Of a stretch of 22,652 nt of DNA, positions 1 to 7,557 are shown in pieces (within the stretch, counting starts at the first letter, position 1; each line of letters begins with the position of its first letter). The DNA is from Blautia sp. (lineage in GTDB: Bacteria > Bacillota > Clostridia > Lachnospirales > Lachnospiraceae): the NCBI GenBank assembly GCA_017420455.1, contig JAFOJB010000270.1, positions 1 to 22,652 of the forward strand, in the 5' to 3' direction. The notes beneath the pieces are model-generated. The model saw only the letters and a list, made by a program, of their open reading frames with translations, was not told the DNA's origin and did no database searches. The translations under genes were made by a program, and so were the position numbers.

Positions 1-213
1 CGGCTTCCCGGTCCCTTCCCCTTTTCCGTTCCCTGCCCCATTTCCTTCCGCTTCCCATAGCGCAAGCCGTGCCCGATAGGACATCACGCTGCCGAGTGCG
101 GACTGGATGGCGCTCCTCCGTAAGTAGGATGGCATCTTGGGAAACCTCCTGTCAAAATCAAACCTCGCGGTATTCTTTTTTCGTGTCACAGCAGGGTCAC
201 TAAATCCCACCGC
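1..213 (-). pseudogene. TnpB-like transposase fragment (IS200/IS605 type), runs off left edge
   Basis: The minus strand is open from 213 to the window edge (71 codons). The stretch FPKMPSYLRRSAI followed by LGSVMSYRARLALWE closely resembles a conserved early segment of the TnpB-related accessory proteins of IS200/IS605-type elements common in Lachnospiraceae, where a similar PSYLRRAAI motif precedes a serine/tyrosine segment and a tryptophan. After it comes a Gly/Lys/Asn-rich run that such proteins often carry. A TGA stop (214-216) lies directly upstream in frame, so the usual N-terminal part is missing or out of frame. That suggests a decayed or truncated copy, though the part beyond the edge is unseen. 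The family call is from memory of the motif. Confidence 0.45.
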
Positions 214-249
214 TCATTTCTCTGTCCTGGAGGCGGGACCAACGCAGCA

Positions 250-296
250 TGGGCGGATTCAGACGCGCAGGATGTACAGGATGTACAGGTTATTTA
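250..296 (+). repeat. Inverted repeat copy A (with 9-bp internal tandem duplication)
   Basis: Positions 250-269 (TGGGCGGATTCAGACGCGCA) are the exact reverse complement of 2008-2027. The similarity continues to 296, ending in CAGGTTATTTA. Copy A has a tandem duplication of AGGATGTAC (about 269-286) that copy B lacks. With one unit removed the two copies match at about 34 of 38 positions. The pair encloses the hydrolase and small membrane protein genes. The rest of 214-414 holds no gene that I can see, only a weak hairpin at 387-408 without a T-tract. Confidence 0.85.
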
Positions 297-414
297 CAGT
301 TCCTTATAATACAGCATATCATAAAGCGCACTGCTGCCACAAGTATATTTTACTGATCAGCCGTGGGTATAGCTGGTTACAGTTCACAGTCTACCCTGCC
401 GGGGACTGCATGTG

Positions 415-1473
415 CTATCCTGTTATACCCTCGATCCAGTTTATGCAATCCTGGTTCAGTCTCAAAAGTTGTGTGCCAGCATCCTTCATCTGCAGCCTGC
501 CGTCAAGTATCGAGGCTATAAGCGGCGATACAAGAGAAAGATCACATAGCCCCATATGCCCGATCCCTTCATAATGGATATTCGTATAGTTATCGTTTTC
601 AGCATCAAGGAATCGTACATTATTTCCATACTGCTTCCATTTACGAAGCATCGGATAACCTGAATCCGAATAGATATTCAACAGCGGTACATCATAATCG
701 CTCTCATCAAAAACAAAGTTACCGTTCCGGGTTCCGATCATGTCATACATGAAGGGAGATTCCAGTGCAATGCACCCTGCAACATCATCTCTGATTCTGG
801 CCATGGCATATGCAGCGGAACCACCCAGTGAATGCCCGATCACAATAAACTTCGCATTCCCGTTATGAACAAGATAATTATCTATAACAGCATTCAAATC
901 TGTTGTCCTGATATCCATCCATTCATGAAATACACTGAGGGCATAATCCGGGTCCTTGTCAGGCTGTGCGGCTGACAACTGTTTCAGAAATATTCCGTCG
1001 GGTCCGGTGCTTTTACCGTTTTCAAAGGTCAAGATGGCTGCCTGCCCCGGATGGCCGACCGCCAGAACGATGTAACCATGACTTGCCAGTTCTCTATACA
1101 GGGATACATTATTATCAATAGTTCCGCAGGATCCATGAGATGCTATGATCACCGGATTATCATCACTGCAATCCATCGGGCTCCATTTTCTCACCTGAAG
1201 CTGCCTTAATCCGTCCTTTGTGTAAGGATCCGTTATATCTTCCGTAACCCAGTAGTCTTCAGAAACGATCTCGTATTCTCCCGTTGTTGGTACAGCACTG
1301 ACCGGTGGAAACACGATCAGCTTAAGAGTGATCATCCAGATCAGAACAAAAGCCAAGGTAAATAATACTCTGACTGTTCTTCCAGATTCTTTTATGAACA
1401 TTCCTTTTCTGATCACACAAAAGAAGACTATTTCAAGAATAAAAAAAATTGTAAATCCGAACACTGCTTTCAT
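415..1473 (-). CDS. Membrane-anchored alpha/beta hydrolase
   Basis: This is a 352-residue protein with two hydrophobic N-terminal segments (about residues 4-21 and 35-55), followed by a predicted extracytoplasmic or membrane-proximal alpha/beta hydrolase domain. The nucleophile elbow is GHSLGG (213-218, Ser215). The oxyanion-hole region is ASHGSCG (111-117). A late histidine in GIGHMG (His306) is the likely catalytic base, and Glu238 or an Asp near 259-270 may be the acid. The layout resembles platelet-activating-factor acetylhydrolase/dienelactone-hydrolase-like esterases, but the substrate cannot be read. The start is ATG at 1473 with a purine-rich site (GGCGGGGAA) just upstream. It follows the small membrane protein gene in the same direction after a 176-bp gap and lies inside the inverted-repeat pair, so it may have moved in with it. 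Fold is confident; function is not. Confidence 0.75.
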   Translation of the reverse strand: MKAVFGFTIFFILEIVFFCVIRKGMFIKESGRTVRVLFTLAFVLIWMITLKLIVFPPVSAVPTTGEYEIVSEDYWVTEDITDPYTKDGLRQLQVRKWSPMDCSDDNPVIIASHGSCGTIDNNVSLYRELASHGYIVLAVGHPGQAAILTFENGKSTGPDGIFLKQLSAAQPDKDPDYALSVFHEWMDIRTTDLNAVIDNYLVHNGNAKFIVIGHSLGGSAAYAMARIRDDVAGCIALESPFMYDMIGTRNGNFVFDESDYDVPLLNIYSDSGYPMLRKWKQYGNNVRFLDAENDNYTNIHYEGIGHMGLCDLSLVSPLIASILDGRLQMKDAGTQLLRLNQDCINWIEGITG

Positions 1474-1653
1474 CTATTTCCCCGCCTTGCACAATCCTGT
1501 CCTGTCAGCTGTATTATTCCAGACTCTGCTGCCGTATGTAAAGGAAAGTCGAGAATTATCCGCATATTATTCCAACTCCTCTGTTATCATGAAGAATACT
1601 GTCACTTCCGAAATACATTCTTCCGCAGCATCAGGACATACTGCAATTGCCGT

Positions 1654-1977
1654 TCATTTTCTGTATTTTCTGCAGATTCTTCCGTAAACAACCGGAAGAG
1701 CAGGAACGCCGGCCATGCAGCCTGCAATCAGGATAAATCCACCTGTTTTCATATTCAGACACCCTAAAACCGTACTGATCCACAGTATTGCCGAAAAAAC
1801 AATCCACATAATCCCATTCGCTTTGTTATATGCAGATATATCTGATATCTCTGATTCCTCGACTGTACTTCCCGACCAGAACCACATTGGCTTTTTCCGT
1901 TTCCAGGCATAAACTCCAAGGCAGGTAAACAGCAGACTTACCGGCACCATTATGATCAGCCATATAATGATTTCCAT
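1654..1977 (-). CDS. Small three-helix membrane protein, unknown function
   Basis: This is a 107-residue, strongly hydrophobic protein. There are three likely membrane segments: the N-terminal WLIIMVPVSLLF stretch, a middle GIMWIVFSAILWISTVLG stretch, and a C-terminal GGFILIAG...LPVVYG stretch. A short polar segment (WSGSTVEESEISDI) lies between the first two. The general look recalls SdpI/DUF3784-type small Firmicutes membrane proteins, but I cannot assign a family firmly. Two ATGs are possible. For the upstream one (1983) the GGAGG (1984-1988) would touch the start codon. For ATG 1977 the same site is 6 nt away, so 1977 is chosen. Repeat copy B ends only 2 bp beyond this ribosome binding site, so a rearrangement may have placed new DNA directly ahead of the gene. 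Confidence 0.6.
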   Translation of the reverse strand: MEIIIWLIIMVPVSLLFTCLGVYAWKRKKPMWFWSGSTVEESEISDISAYNKANGIMWIVFSAILWISTVLGCLNMKTGGFILIAGCMAGVPALPVVYGRICRKYRK

Positions 1978-1989
1978 AACCATCCTCCA

Positions 1990-2027
1990 TAAATAACCTG
2001 GCTATCTTGCGCGTCTGAATCCGCCCA
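1990..2027 (-). repeat. Inverted repeat copy B
   Basis: This is the reverse-complement partner of 250-296. The exact 20-bp core is at 2008-2027, and a second exact block (TAAATAACCTG on the plus strand) is at 1990-2000. It lacks the 9-bp duplication of copy A. It sits between the end of the DeoR-type gene and the ribosome binding site of the small membrane protein gene. Confidence 0.85.
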
Positions 2028-2118
2028 GCCTGCCGGCTTTCAGGGCAATAGAAGTCTCCCTCATGATGCGTAATCCGCCACTTTCCGCGGAGAACTGTCT
2101 GTTCCGGGTCAGGGAATC

Positions 2119-2895
2119 TCATATGGCTATGACCGTCCCCATCTGTTCCCGGAATGTTTCGAGTATATCAGCGGGAATATTGTGATCTGTGATACATACA
2201 TCGATATCCCGGAGATTTGCGAATCTCTGGAAATCCACCTGCCCGGCTTTGCTGGAATCCGACAAAAGATATATAGTCCCTGAAGCCCGGATCATAGCTT
2301 CTTTTAATTCCGCGAGATCTACATTCGATGTAGTTAATCCGTGACTGCTCTCCATGGCGGAGGTTGCCAGGAAGAGCTTTTCAAAATTGTATTTTCCTAT
2401 TTCTTCTATTACCTGGTGTCCATAACAATAATGGAAACCATTTCTTACACGGCCGCCGACCATTCTGATCTCAAAGGAAGGATTATTTTCCAGAACTGCC
2501 GCAATTTCCAGATCAATTGTAAATATCCGCAGCTCCTTCAGAGAAGACCGTGTAAGTGCCCGGGCAAAAGCTGCCATGGTCGTTCCGGTATCTATCAGTA
2601 TGGTATCGGAATTGTGTACGAACTGAACTGCCGCCTGCGCGATCCGGTTCTTTTCTTCTTCGTGTTCTCTTTCCGCTATTCTTGATTCTCTGATATAGGA
2701 AGAACGCAGCATGGCGCCCCCATGGGTCCGGACGATCTCGCCGTTCTCTTCCAGGCGGTTCAGATCTGTCCGGATCGTCGTTCCGCTGACATGAAACAGT
2801 TCTGCCAGATATCCGACATTGACAGTCCCCTTTTCCCGAAGGATATCAATGATTTTTTCAGCCCTGTTCAGATAGGTTACATTTTCCGTTTCCAC
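2119..2895 (-). CDS. DeoR-family transcriptional regulator
   Basis: This 258-residue protein has the standard DeoR architecture. An N-terminal winged helix-turn-helix (about residues 10-62) contains LAELFHVSGTTIRTDLNRLEENGEIVRTHGGA. A DeoRC sugar-phosphate sensor domain follows, with the typical IDTGTTMAAFARAL loop, a VGGRVR segment, and the ATSAMESSHGLTTSNVDLAELKEAMI region used for phosphosugar binding in this family. The start is GTG at 2895 with AAGGAG 8-9 nt upstream. It is divergent from the aldolase gene across a 298-bp gap that holds repeated AT-rich decamers, which are likely operators. Members of the family usually repress a neighbouring sugar operon until a phosphorylated intermediate binds. 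Here that intermediate would plausibly be made by the kinase at 6021. Family is sure; the regulated target is inferred from position. Confidence 0.92.
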   Translation of the reverse strand: METENVTYLNRAEKIIDILREKGTVNVGYLAELFHVSGTTIRTDLNRLEENGEIVRTHGGAMLRSSYIRESRIAEREHEEEKNRIAQAAVQFVHNSDTILIDTGTTMAAFARALTRSSLKELRIFTIDLEIAAVLENNPSFEIRMVGGRVRNGFHYCYGHQVIEEIGKYNFEKLFLATSAMESSHGLTTSNVDLAELKEAMIRASGTIYLLSDSSKAGQVDFQRFANLRDIDVCITDHNIPADILETFREQMGTVIAI

Positions 2896-3035
2896 TTGCT
2901 GTCTCCTTCTATGCCTGCCTGGCTATCCATGTGTATAAGTACATATTCCGTCTGAAACAGTATTTTATTGTGTTCCAGGAATATTACTGCCCATATTTTA
3001 AACGGATAAAGAAATACAGTCAAGAATCCCCGATG

Positions 3036-3141
3036 AAATAAAAGTCAAATAAAAGTAAATACAAATAAATGAAAGATATTATTGACAAAATAAAAGTCAT
3101 CTGGTACCATGAAGTAAAAGAAAACAAAAGCAAATAAAACT
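3036..3141 (+). promoter_or_regulatory. Candidate DeoR operator array (AAATAAAAGT decamers)
   Basis: The decamer AAATAAAAGT occurs at 3036-3045, 3047-3056 and 3088-3097, with a near copy (AAATAAAACT) at 3132-3141. Start-to-start distances are 11, 41 and 44 bp, roughly whole helical turns. The third copy lies between the -35 and -10 boxes of the operon promoter and the fourth lies just downstream of the expected start site, so bound repressor would block transcription. AT-rich repeated operators of this kind are typical of DeoR-family regulators. Binding is inferred. Confidence 0.5.
3082..3110 (+). promoter_or_regulatory. Sigma-A-type promoter of the aldolase operon
   Basis: A perfect TTGACA (-35, 3082-3087) is followed after 17 bp by TACCAT (-10, 3105-3110). 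Transcription would start near 3117, giving a leader of about 75 nt before the aldolase start codon. Confidence 0.65.
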
Positions 3142-3193
3142 TTTTATGAAAGTAATCCAAAGAACATCTCAGAAAAAACGGAGGAGAAAGGTC

Positions 3194-3877
3194 ATGGAAC
3201 TGACAATAAAACAGGTAGCGGCAATGGTAGATCATACAAATCTGAAGGCATATGCCACAGAAGAGGACTTCAGGAAGCTGTGCGGGGAAGCGGCAGAATA
3301 TGGGTTTAAGTCTGTCGCGATCAATACCTATCCGGTTGCCATGTGCCGGAAGATGCTGGAAGGCACAGAGGTGCTTACCGGTGCCGCTGTCGGTTTTCCA
3401 CTGGGTCAGATGACGATAGAGGCAAAGACCGCGGAAGCGGAGGACGCTGTAAAAAACGGCTGCCAGGAATTTGATTACGTCTGCAATGTGGGAAAAGTGA
3501 AGGAACATGATTACGCTTATATAGAAAAAGAAATGCGTTCCCTCGTAGCTGTCGCGAGAAAAGCGGGAATCTGCTGCAAGGTTATTTTTGAGACCTGCTA
3601 CCTGACAGAGGAAGAGATCATTGATGTGGCGAAGGTCGCCTCCCGGGTAAAACCGGATTTTGTAAAGACCAGTACCGGTTTCGGCACAGCCGGCGCAAAG
3701 CCGGAGCATGTACGGATAATGAAGCAGTATGCCGGGGAAGATGTACAGGTAAAAGCGGCGGGAGGTATCCGCAGCTTTGAAGCGGCCAAAGCAATGATCG
3801 AAGCAGGCGCAACCCGTCTGGGAACCTCCAGCGGTATACAGATTGTAGAAGAAATGAAAGCGGCGGGCTTCAGATAA
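3194..3877 (+). CDS. deoC: DeoC-family class I aldolase (deoxyribose-phosphate aldolase-like)
   Basis: This is a 227-residue TIM-barrel aldolase. The DHTNLKAY opening (residues 13-20), the Schiff-base lysine in VKTSTGFG (Lys158), the second active-site lysine in VKAAGGIR (Lys187) and an aspartate in EFDYVCNVG (Asp94) match the DERA pattern. In the usual reaction a Schiff-base lysine cleaves 2-deoxyribose-5-phosphate to glyceraldehyde-3-phosphate and acetaldehyde. There is no phosphopentomutase, nucleoside phosphorylase or deoxyribokinase here. Instead the gene heads an isomerase/kinase/dehydrogenase operon, so it may cleave another phosphorylated sugar. The start at 3194 is chosen because GGAGGAGAAAGG lies at normal spacing and the protein then begins like the family; an upstream in-frame ATG (3146) would add a Lys/Arg-rich tail. 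Fold is certain; substrate is open. Confidence 0.88.
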   Translation: MELTIKQVAAMVDHTNLKAYATEEDFRKLCGEAAEYGFKSVAINTYPVAMCRKMLEGTEVLTGAAVGFPLGQMTIEAKTAEAEDAVKNGCQEFDYVCNVGKVKEHDYAYIEKEMRSLVAVARKAGICCKVIFETCYLTEEEIIDVAKVASRVKPDFVKTSTGFGTAGAKPEHVRIMKQYAGEDVQVKAAGGIRSFEAAKAMIEAGATRLGTSSGIQIVEEMKAAGFR

Positions 3878-3941
3878 ATCCATAGCAGATGTTGTGGTGT
3901 GGTATGGGACAAAAAACCATTCAGATGAGGAGAAAGGTATC

Positions 3942-4970
3942 ATGGAAAAAATTAAAGTCTGCCTGATCGGCTGCGGAAGAGCAGGTATGATCCACGCAAG
4001 AAGCTATGCCGGAAATGTAAAGAGAGCAGAACTTATCGCTCTCTGCGATCCTTTTGAAGAGAACCTGCGGCTGGCCCGGGAGGAGATCGAAGTACCCTGT
4101 ATTTATACGGATTACAGAGAAGCGCTGAAAAACAGCGAGATCGATGCAGTCGTTGTAGTGACCCCGACAAAATTCCATCACGATATCGTGATCGCGGCTG
4201 CCCAGGCGGGAAAGCATGTCTTTTGTGAAAAACCGATGGCAGAGAGCCCCAGAGAATGTGACGAGATGATCGAAGCCTGCCGGGCAAACGGGGTAAAGCT
4301 TCAGGTAGGATTTATGAGAAGATTTGACAAAAACTTCCGCCGCGGCAAGGAACTGATCGATAGCGGCATTATCGGGCAGGTCACGTCTCTCAGATCCAAT
4401 ACGCATGGCCCCAGCGAACCGAAGGAATGGATGTTTGATGTCAGAAGCAGCTATGGCCCTATCGGTGAAGTCAACAGCCATGATTTTGACACCCTCCGGT
4501 GGTACGCCGGCAGCGAGGTGAAAAGTCTTTACGCAGCAGGCCGCAATTTCCGCAGCCCTGAAATGGCAGAAAAATATCCGGAATACTATGATACCTGCCA
4601 GACAATCCTGGAGTTTGAAAATGGAATCATAGGCACGATCTCCGGAGCCCAGTACGTAAAATATGGATATGATTCCCGCGCGGAAATACTGGGAACAGAT
4701 GGTATCATTAAAGTCGGAACCCAGCACTCGGATGCCGTGGAACTGTCAGTATCGGAGCAGAAAAATATATCTGATTCTGTCGTATCCTGGAAAAATCTGT
4801 TTGCGGATGCTTATGTGGCGGAAGCCAACGCCTTCGTGGACTGCATTCTATGCGGCGAAGAACCTGCGGTTACCGGACATGACGGAAAAATGGCGCTCTT
4901 GCTGGTAAACGCGGGTCTGAAATCGATTCTGGAAAAACGACCCGTTCAGATTTCAGAAATGGAGGAATGA
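3942..4970 (+). CDS. Gfo/Idh/MocA-family oxidoreductase (inositol dehydrogenase-like)
   Basis: This is a 342-residue NAD(P)-dependent sugar or polyol dehydrogenase. The Rossmann loop is GCGRAG (residues 10-15), the ribose-contacting acid lies near LCDPFEE, and the conserved EKP triad is at 96-98 with catalytic Lys97. The C-terminal substrate domain carries GFMRRFDKNF and SHDFD with the catalytic histidine at 180. In inositol dehydrogenases an Asp sits four residues before this His; here the residue is Glu176, an unusual substitution. The start at 3942 has GAGGAGAAAGG upstream, nearly identical to the aldolase site; the longer frame from 3894 has no such support. The 5-bp gap to the next gene indicates co-translation. 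It probably oxidises a ring or chain hydroxyl of the imported sugar, or reduces an oxo-sugar. The exact substrate is unknown. Confidence 0.88.
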   Translation: MEKIKVCLIGCGRAGMIHARSYAGNVKRAELIALCDPFEENLRLAREEIEVPCIYTDYREALKNSEIDAVVVVTPTKFHHDIVIAAAQAGKHVFCEKPMAESPRECDEMIEACRANGVKLQVGFMRRFDKNFRRGKELIDSGIIGQVTSLRSNTHGPSEPKEWMFDVRSSYGPIGEVNSHDFDTLRWYAGSEVKSLYAAGRNFRSPEMAEKYPEYYDTCQTILEFENGIIGTISGAQYVKYGYDSRAEILGTDGIIKVGTQHSDAVELSVSEQKNISDSVVSWKNLFADAYVAEANAFVDCILCGEEPAVTGHDGKMALLLVNAGLKSILEKRPVQISEMEE

Positions 4971-4974
4971 TCCA

Positions 4975-6009
4975 ATGAAAGCAATCAGACTGCTCGACAA
5001 GAACAGGATTGAAATCCAGGAGATCCCTGTTCCGGAGATTCAGGACGATGAGATGCTTATCCGCGTGAAAGCTGCATCCATCTGCGGGACAGATGTGCGG
5101 ATGTTTAAAAACGGGTATACCGGTGTGTCCGAGGATCATCCACTTACTCTCGGGCACGAGTTTGCCGGAGATATAGCGAAAATCGGGAAAAATGTAAAAA
5201 ATTACCAGGTCGGGCAGAAGGTTTCCGTCGCACCGAACTTTGGATGCGGTACCTGCAACCAGTGTGTAAGCGGCCGGACCCATCTTTGTGAAGATCTTCA
5301 TGCTTTTGGAGTAACAATAGACGGAGGCTTTGCCGAATATGTCCGGATCCCTGCGGCGGCGATCGCCCAGGGAAATGTTTCCCCCCTGAATGAGGCGATA
5401 TCCTATCAGGCTGCCGCTCTTGTGGAACCCTTAAGTTGTGTATATAATGGACATGTACTGCTGCACGCGGAAAAAGGCAGTGATGTTCTTGTAATCGGGT
5501 TGGGACCGATCGGAATCATGCATATTATGATTGCCAGACTGTTCGGCGCGGGAAGGATTTTTGTAAATGACCTGAATCATGACAGGATATGCAAAGCAAA
5601 AGAGCTTTTTCCGGATGTGATCCCGATTGAAGGGGATGTACAGGAAGGGCTCCGCGAAAATGGGATGAAGGGCGTCGATGTATGTGTGATCGCGGCTCCG
5701 GCCGGACCCGCCCAGTCTGCTTCTTTGAATTACATGAACATGAACGGAAAAATCCTTTTCTTTGGAGGACTTCCAAAAGACAGAGAAACCATTTCCATCA
5801 ATTCCAATCTGATCCATTACAGGCAGCTGACGATTCAGGGATGTACAAAGCAGAGCATTTCCGAATACCGTCTCTGCGCGAAGCTGGTCAACGACGGACA
5901 GATCCCGCTTGAAAAAATCCTTTCGGATACATATCCGGCGGACCGGTTCCTGGAAGCCATGGACAATGCCGCAAATGCCAGAGGCTTAAAACATGTGATT
6001 ACTTTTTAA
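4975..6009 (+). CDS. Zn-dependent medium-chain dehydrogenase (sorbitol/threonine dehydrogenase-like)
   Basis: This is a 344-residue alcohol dehydrogenase of the zinc MDR type. The catalytic zinc ligands are Cys37 (SICGTD), His61 and Glu62 (LGHEFAG), with Glu151 (VEPLSC). The structural zinc site is Cys91, Cys94, Cys97 and Cys105. The nucleotide loop is GLGPIG (175-180) and Asp199 lies at the end of beta-2, favouring NAD over NADP. The whole length matches sorbitol or L-threonine 3-dehydrogenases. Its ribosome binding site (GGAGG) lies inside the final codons of the preceding gene. In the operon it could oxidise a polyol or sugar, or reduce the aldehyde released by the aldolase, as FucO does in fucose breakdown. 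The last role is inference. Confidence 0.9.
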   Translation: MKAIRLLDKNRIEIQEIPVPEIQDDEMLIRVKAASICGTDVRMFKNGYTGVSEDHPLTLGHEFAGDIAKIGKNVKNYQVGQKVSVAPNFGCGTCNQCVSGRTHLCEDLHAFGVTIDGGFAEYVRIPAAAIAQGNVSPLNEAISYQAAALVEPLSCVYNGHVLLHAEKGSDVLVIGLGPIGIMHIMIARLFGAGRIFVNDLNHDRICKAKELFPDVIPIEGDVQEGLRENGMKGVDVCVIAAPAGPAQSASLNYMNMNGKILFFGGLPKDRETISINSNLIHYRQLTIQGCTKQSISEYRLCAKLVNDGQIPLEKILSDTYPADRFLEAMDNAANARGLKHVITF

Positions 6010-6020
6010 GGAGGACCGCC

Positions 6021-7517
6021 ATGAATCCGGTATATCTGCTCGCTGTAGACCTGGGCACCAGTTTTATTAAAGCCGCTGTATATGATACGGAGGGAAACTG
6101 TCTGGGTCTTTCGAAAGAAGAAGTCCATTCGGACAGCTCTGTACCCGGTGTTTTTATACAGCATGGAGAAGAGATTTTTGAAAGCGTACTCTCCTGTATC
6201 CGGACGGTAACAGATACTTTTGGAGAAAAAAGCGCGAAGATCGCCGCAATTGGTTTTACCGGACAGATGGCGGGCTTTATGGGAGTGGACGAAGAGTGGA
6301 GGGATATCACAACCTGGTCCTGTTCTCTGGATACCAGATATCTTCCCTATGCGGACCGTCAGATGGAAAAACTTGCCCGGGATTTTCTGGAAACAGGAGG
6401 AACAAATTCTCCTCTGATGGCTCCGAAATGTGCATGGTTTATTCATGAATATCCCGAAAAAGCCAGGCTCATAAAGAAATATATGCTGATCAGCAGTTAT
6501 GTGATCGGGAAGCTTGGAAAATGCAGGATCGAGGAGGCAGCCCTCGGCAGTTCATACGCTACCTGGACAGGACTTGCGGATATCAAAAACGGAGTCTGGT
6601 CCGAAGAAATCTGCGGCAAAGCAGGGATATCTGCAGCGCTGCTTCCGCGTATCGCAGAAGCCAGTGAGATCTGCGGGTATCTGGACGCTGCTTATGCTTC
6701 CAGGCTGGGCCTTTCTTCCGGTATACCTTTGATAGCCGGTGCAGGAGATAAGGTGGCCGGATGTGTGGGAAGCGGGATCCTCTGGGAGGGAGATACGATT
6801 TTCGAAACCTCTTCTTATGGAGCGCTCAGCTGTCTGCAGAGGGAATATCATCCGAATAAACAGAGAAAAGATTACGACGCGATTCCGGCATGTACAGAAG
6901 GGATGTTTTATCTGCACCGATATCTTCCCGGATCCGGAATCACACTGAAATGGTTCATGGATACCTTTGGGGAATCTTTCACGGGTATGGAGCCCGCAGC
7001 AGCAAAGCTTCCCTGCGGAAGCGAGGGCCTGCTTGCGGTTGGATTTCTCGGAGGAAGCGCGCAGCCTCTGGACGGCTCATTGAAGGGCGCCTGGGTTGGC
7101 TACACCTGGAGCCACAGAAAAGAACATTTTTACCGCGCGCTGCTGGAGAGCTACGCGTATGAGCTGAAAGCAACCCTGGACAGTATTGCCGCGCAGTACC
7201 CTGAATGGGACCGGTATACCAAAGTGCATGTGATCGGGGGCGGAGCCGTTTCGGATGCCTGGATGCATATCCTGGCGGATGTGACCGGATCCGAGATGAT
7301 CTGCCATGAGGAGGACGACTTTGCGTTGTGGGGAGCGGCTGTTCTCGCGGGAAAGGGAATCGGGATATTTGAAAGCCCGGAAGAAACTGTACGCCGGTTG
7401 GGAAAAGAGGGCAGGCACATCTGTCCGGATGAGGAAAACCACAGACAATATCTGGTCTATGCCGAAGCATACGAGGCACTGAAAGAGGATCTGAAGCCGA
7501 CATACCAGAGACTATAA
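6021..7517 (+). CDS. FGGY-family carbohydrate kinase (xylulokinase/fuculokinase-like)
   Basis: This is a 498-residue sugar kinase. The N-terminal phosphate loop is AVDLGTSFIKAAVYD (Asp10), the second conserved block is IGFTGQMAGF (77-86), the catalytic aspartate sits in GAGDK (Asp243), and the C-terminal adenine-binding part has GGGAVSDAWMHILADVTG. The length is normal for xylulokinase, fuculokinase and related FGGY members. AAGGAGG precedes the ATG, which starts only 11 bp after the dehydrogenase stop. It phosphorylates a ketose or polyol with ATP in the cytoplasm, most likely the product of the isomerase-like protein encoded next. The specific sugar cannot be read from sequence. The phosphorylated product is the natural candidate for the DeoR ligand and the aldolase substrate. 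Confidence 0.9.
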   Translation: MNPVYLLAVDLGTSFIKAAVYDTEGNCLGLSKEEVHSDSSVPGVFIQHGEEIFESVLSCIRTVTDTFGEKSAKIAAIGFTGQMAGFMGVDEEWRDITTWSCSLDTRYLPYADRQMEKLARDFLETGGTNSPLMAPKCAWFIHEYPEKARLIKKYMLISSYVIGKLGKCRIEEAALGSSYATWTGLADIKNGVWSEEICGKAGISAALLPRIAEASEICGYLDAAYASRLGLSSGIPLIAGAGDKVAGCVGSGILWEGDTIFETSSYGALSCLQREYHPNKQRKDYDAIPACTEGMFYLHRYLPGSGITLKWFMDTFGESFTGMEPAAAKLPCGSEGLLAVGFLGGSAQPLDGSLKGAWVGYTWSHRKEHFYRALLESYAYELKATLDSIAAQYPEWDRYTKVHVIGGGAVSDAWMHILADVTGSEMICHEEDDFALWGAAVLAGKGIGIFESPEETVRRLGKEGRHICPDEENHRQYLVYAEAYEALKEDLKPTYQRL

Positions 7518-7557
7518 TTACAACAGGACAAAAGGTCTTTTTTCTGGAGGAAATCTG

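Noticed and set aside
137..574. 145-codon plus-strand frame
   Set aside because: It crosses repeat copy A and the 3' end of the hydrolase gene on the other strand, with no ribosome binding site or known motif.
1826..2122. 98-codon minus-strand frame overlapping the DeoR stop (ATGA)
   Set aside because: The overlap is tempting, but the second half is a shadow of the small membrane protein gene and the first half contains repeat copy B. It could be a remnant of a mobile element but I cannot support a gene.
2896..3193. Possible riboswitch in the divergent gap
   Set aside because: The leader is short and AT-rich with repeats on the DNA scale; no conserved aptamer pattern or terminator hairpin was seen.
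3020..3943. 307-codon minus-strand frame across the aldolase gene and promoter
   Set aside because: It runs through the DERA gene and the AT-rich operator region, with no family similarity.
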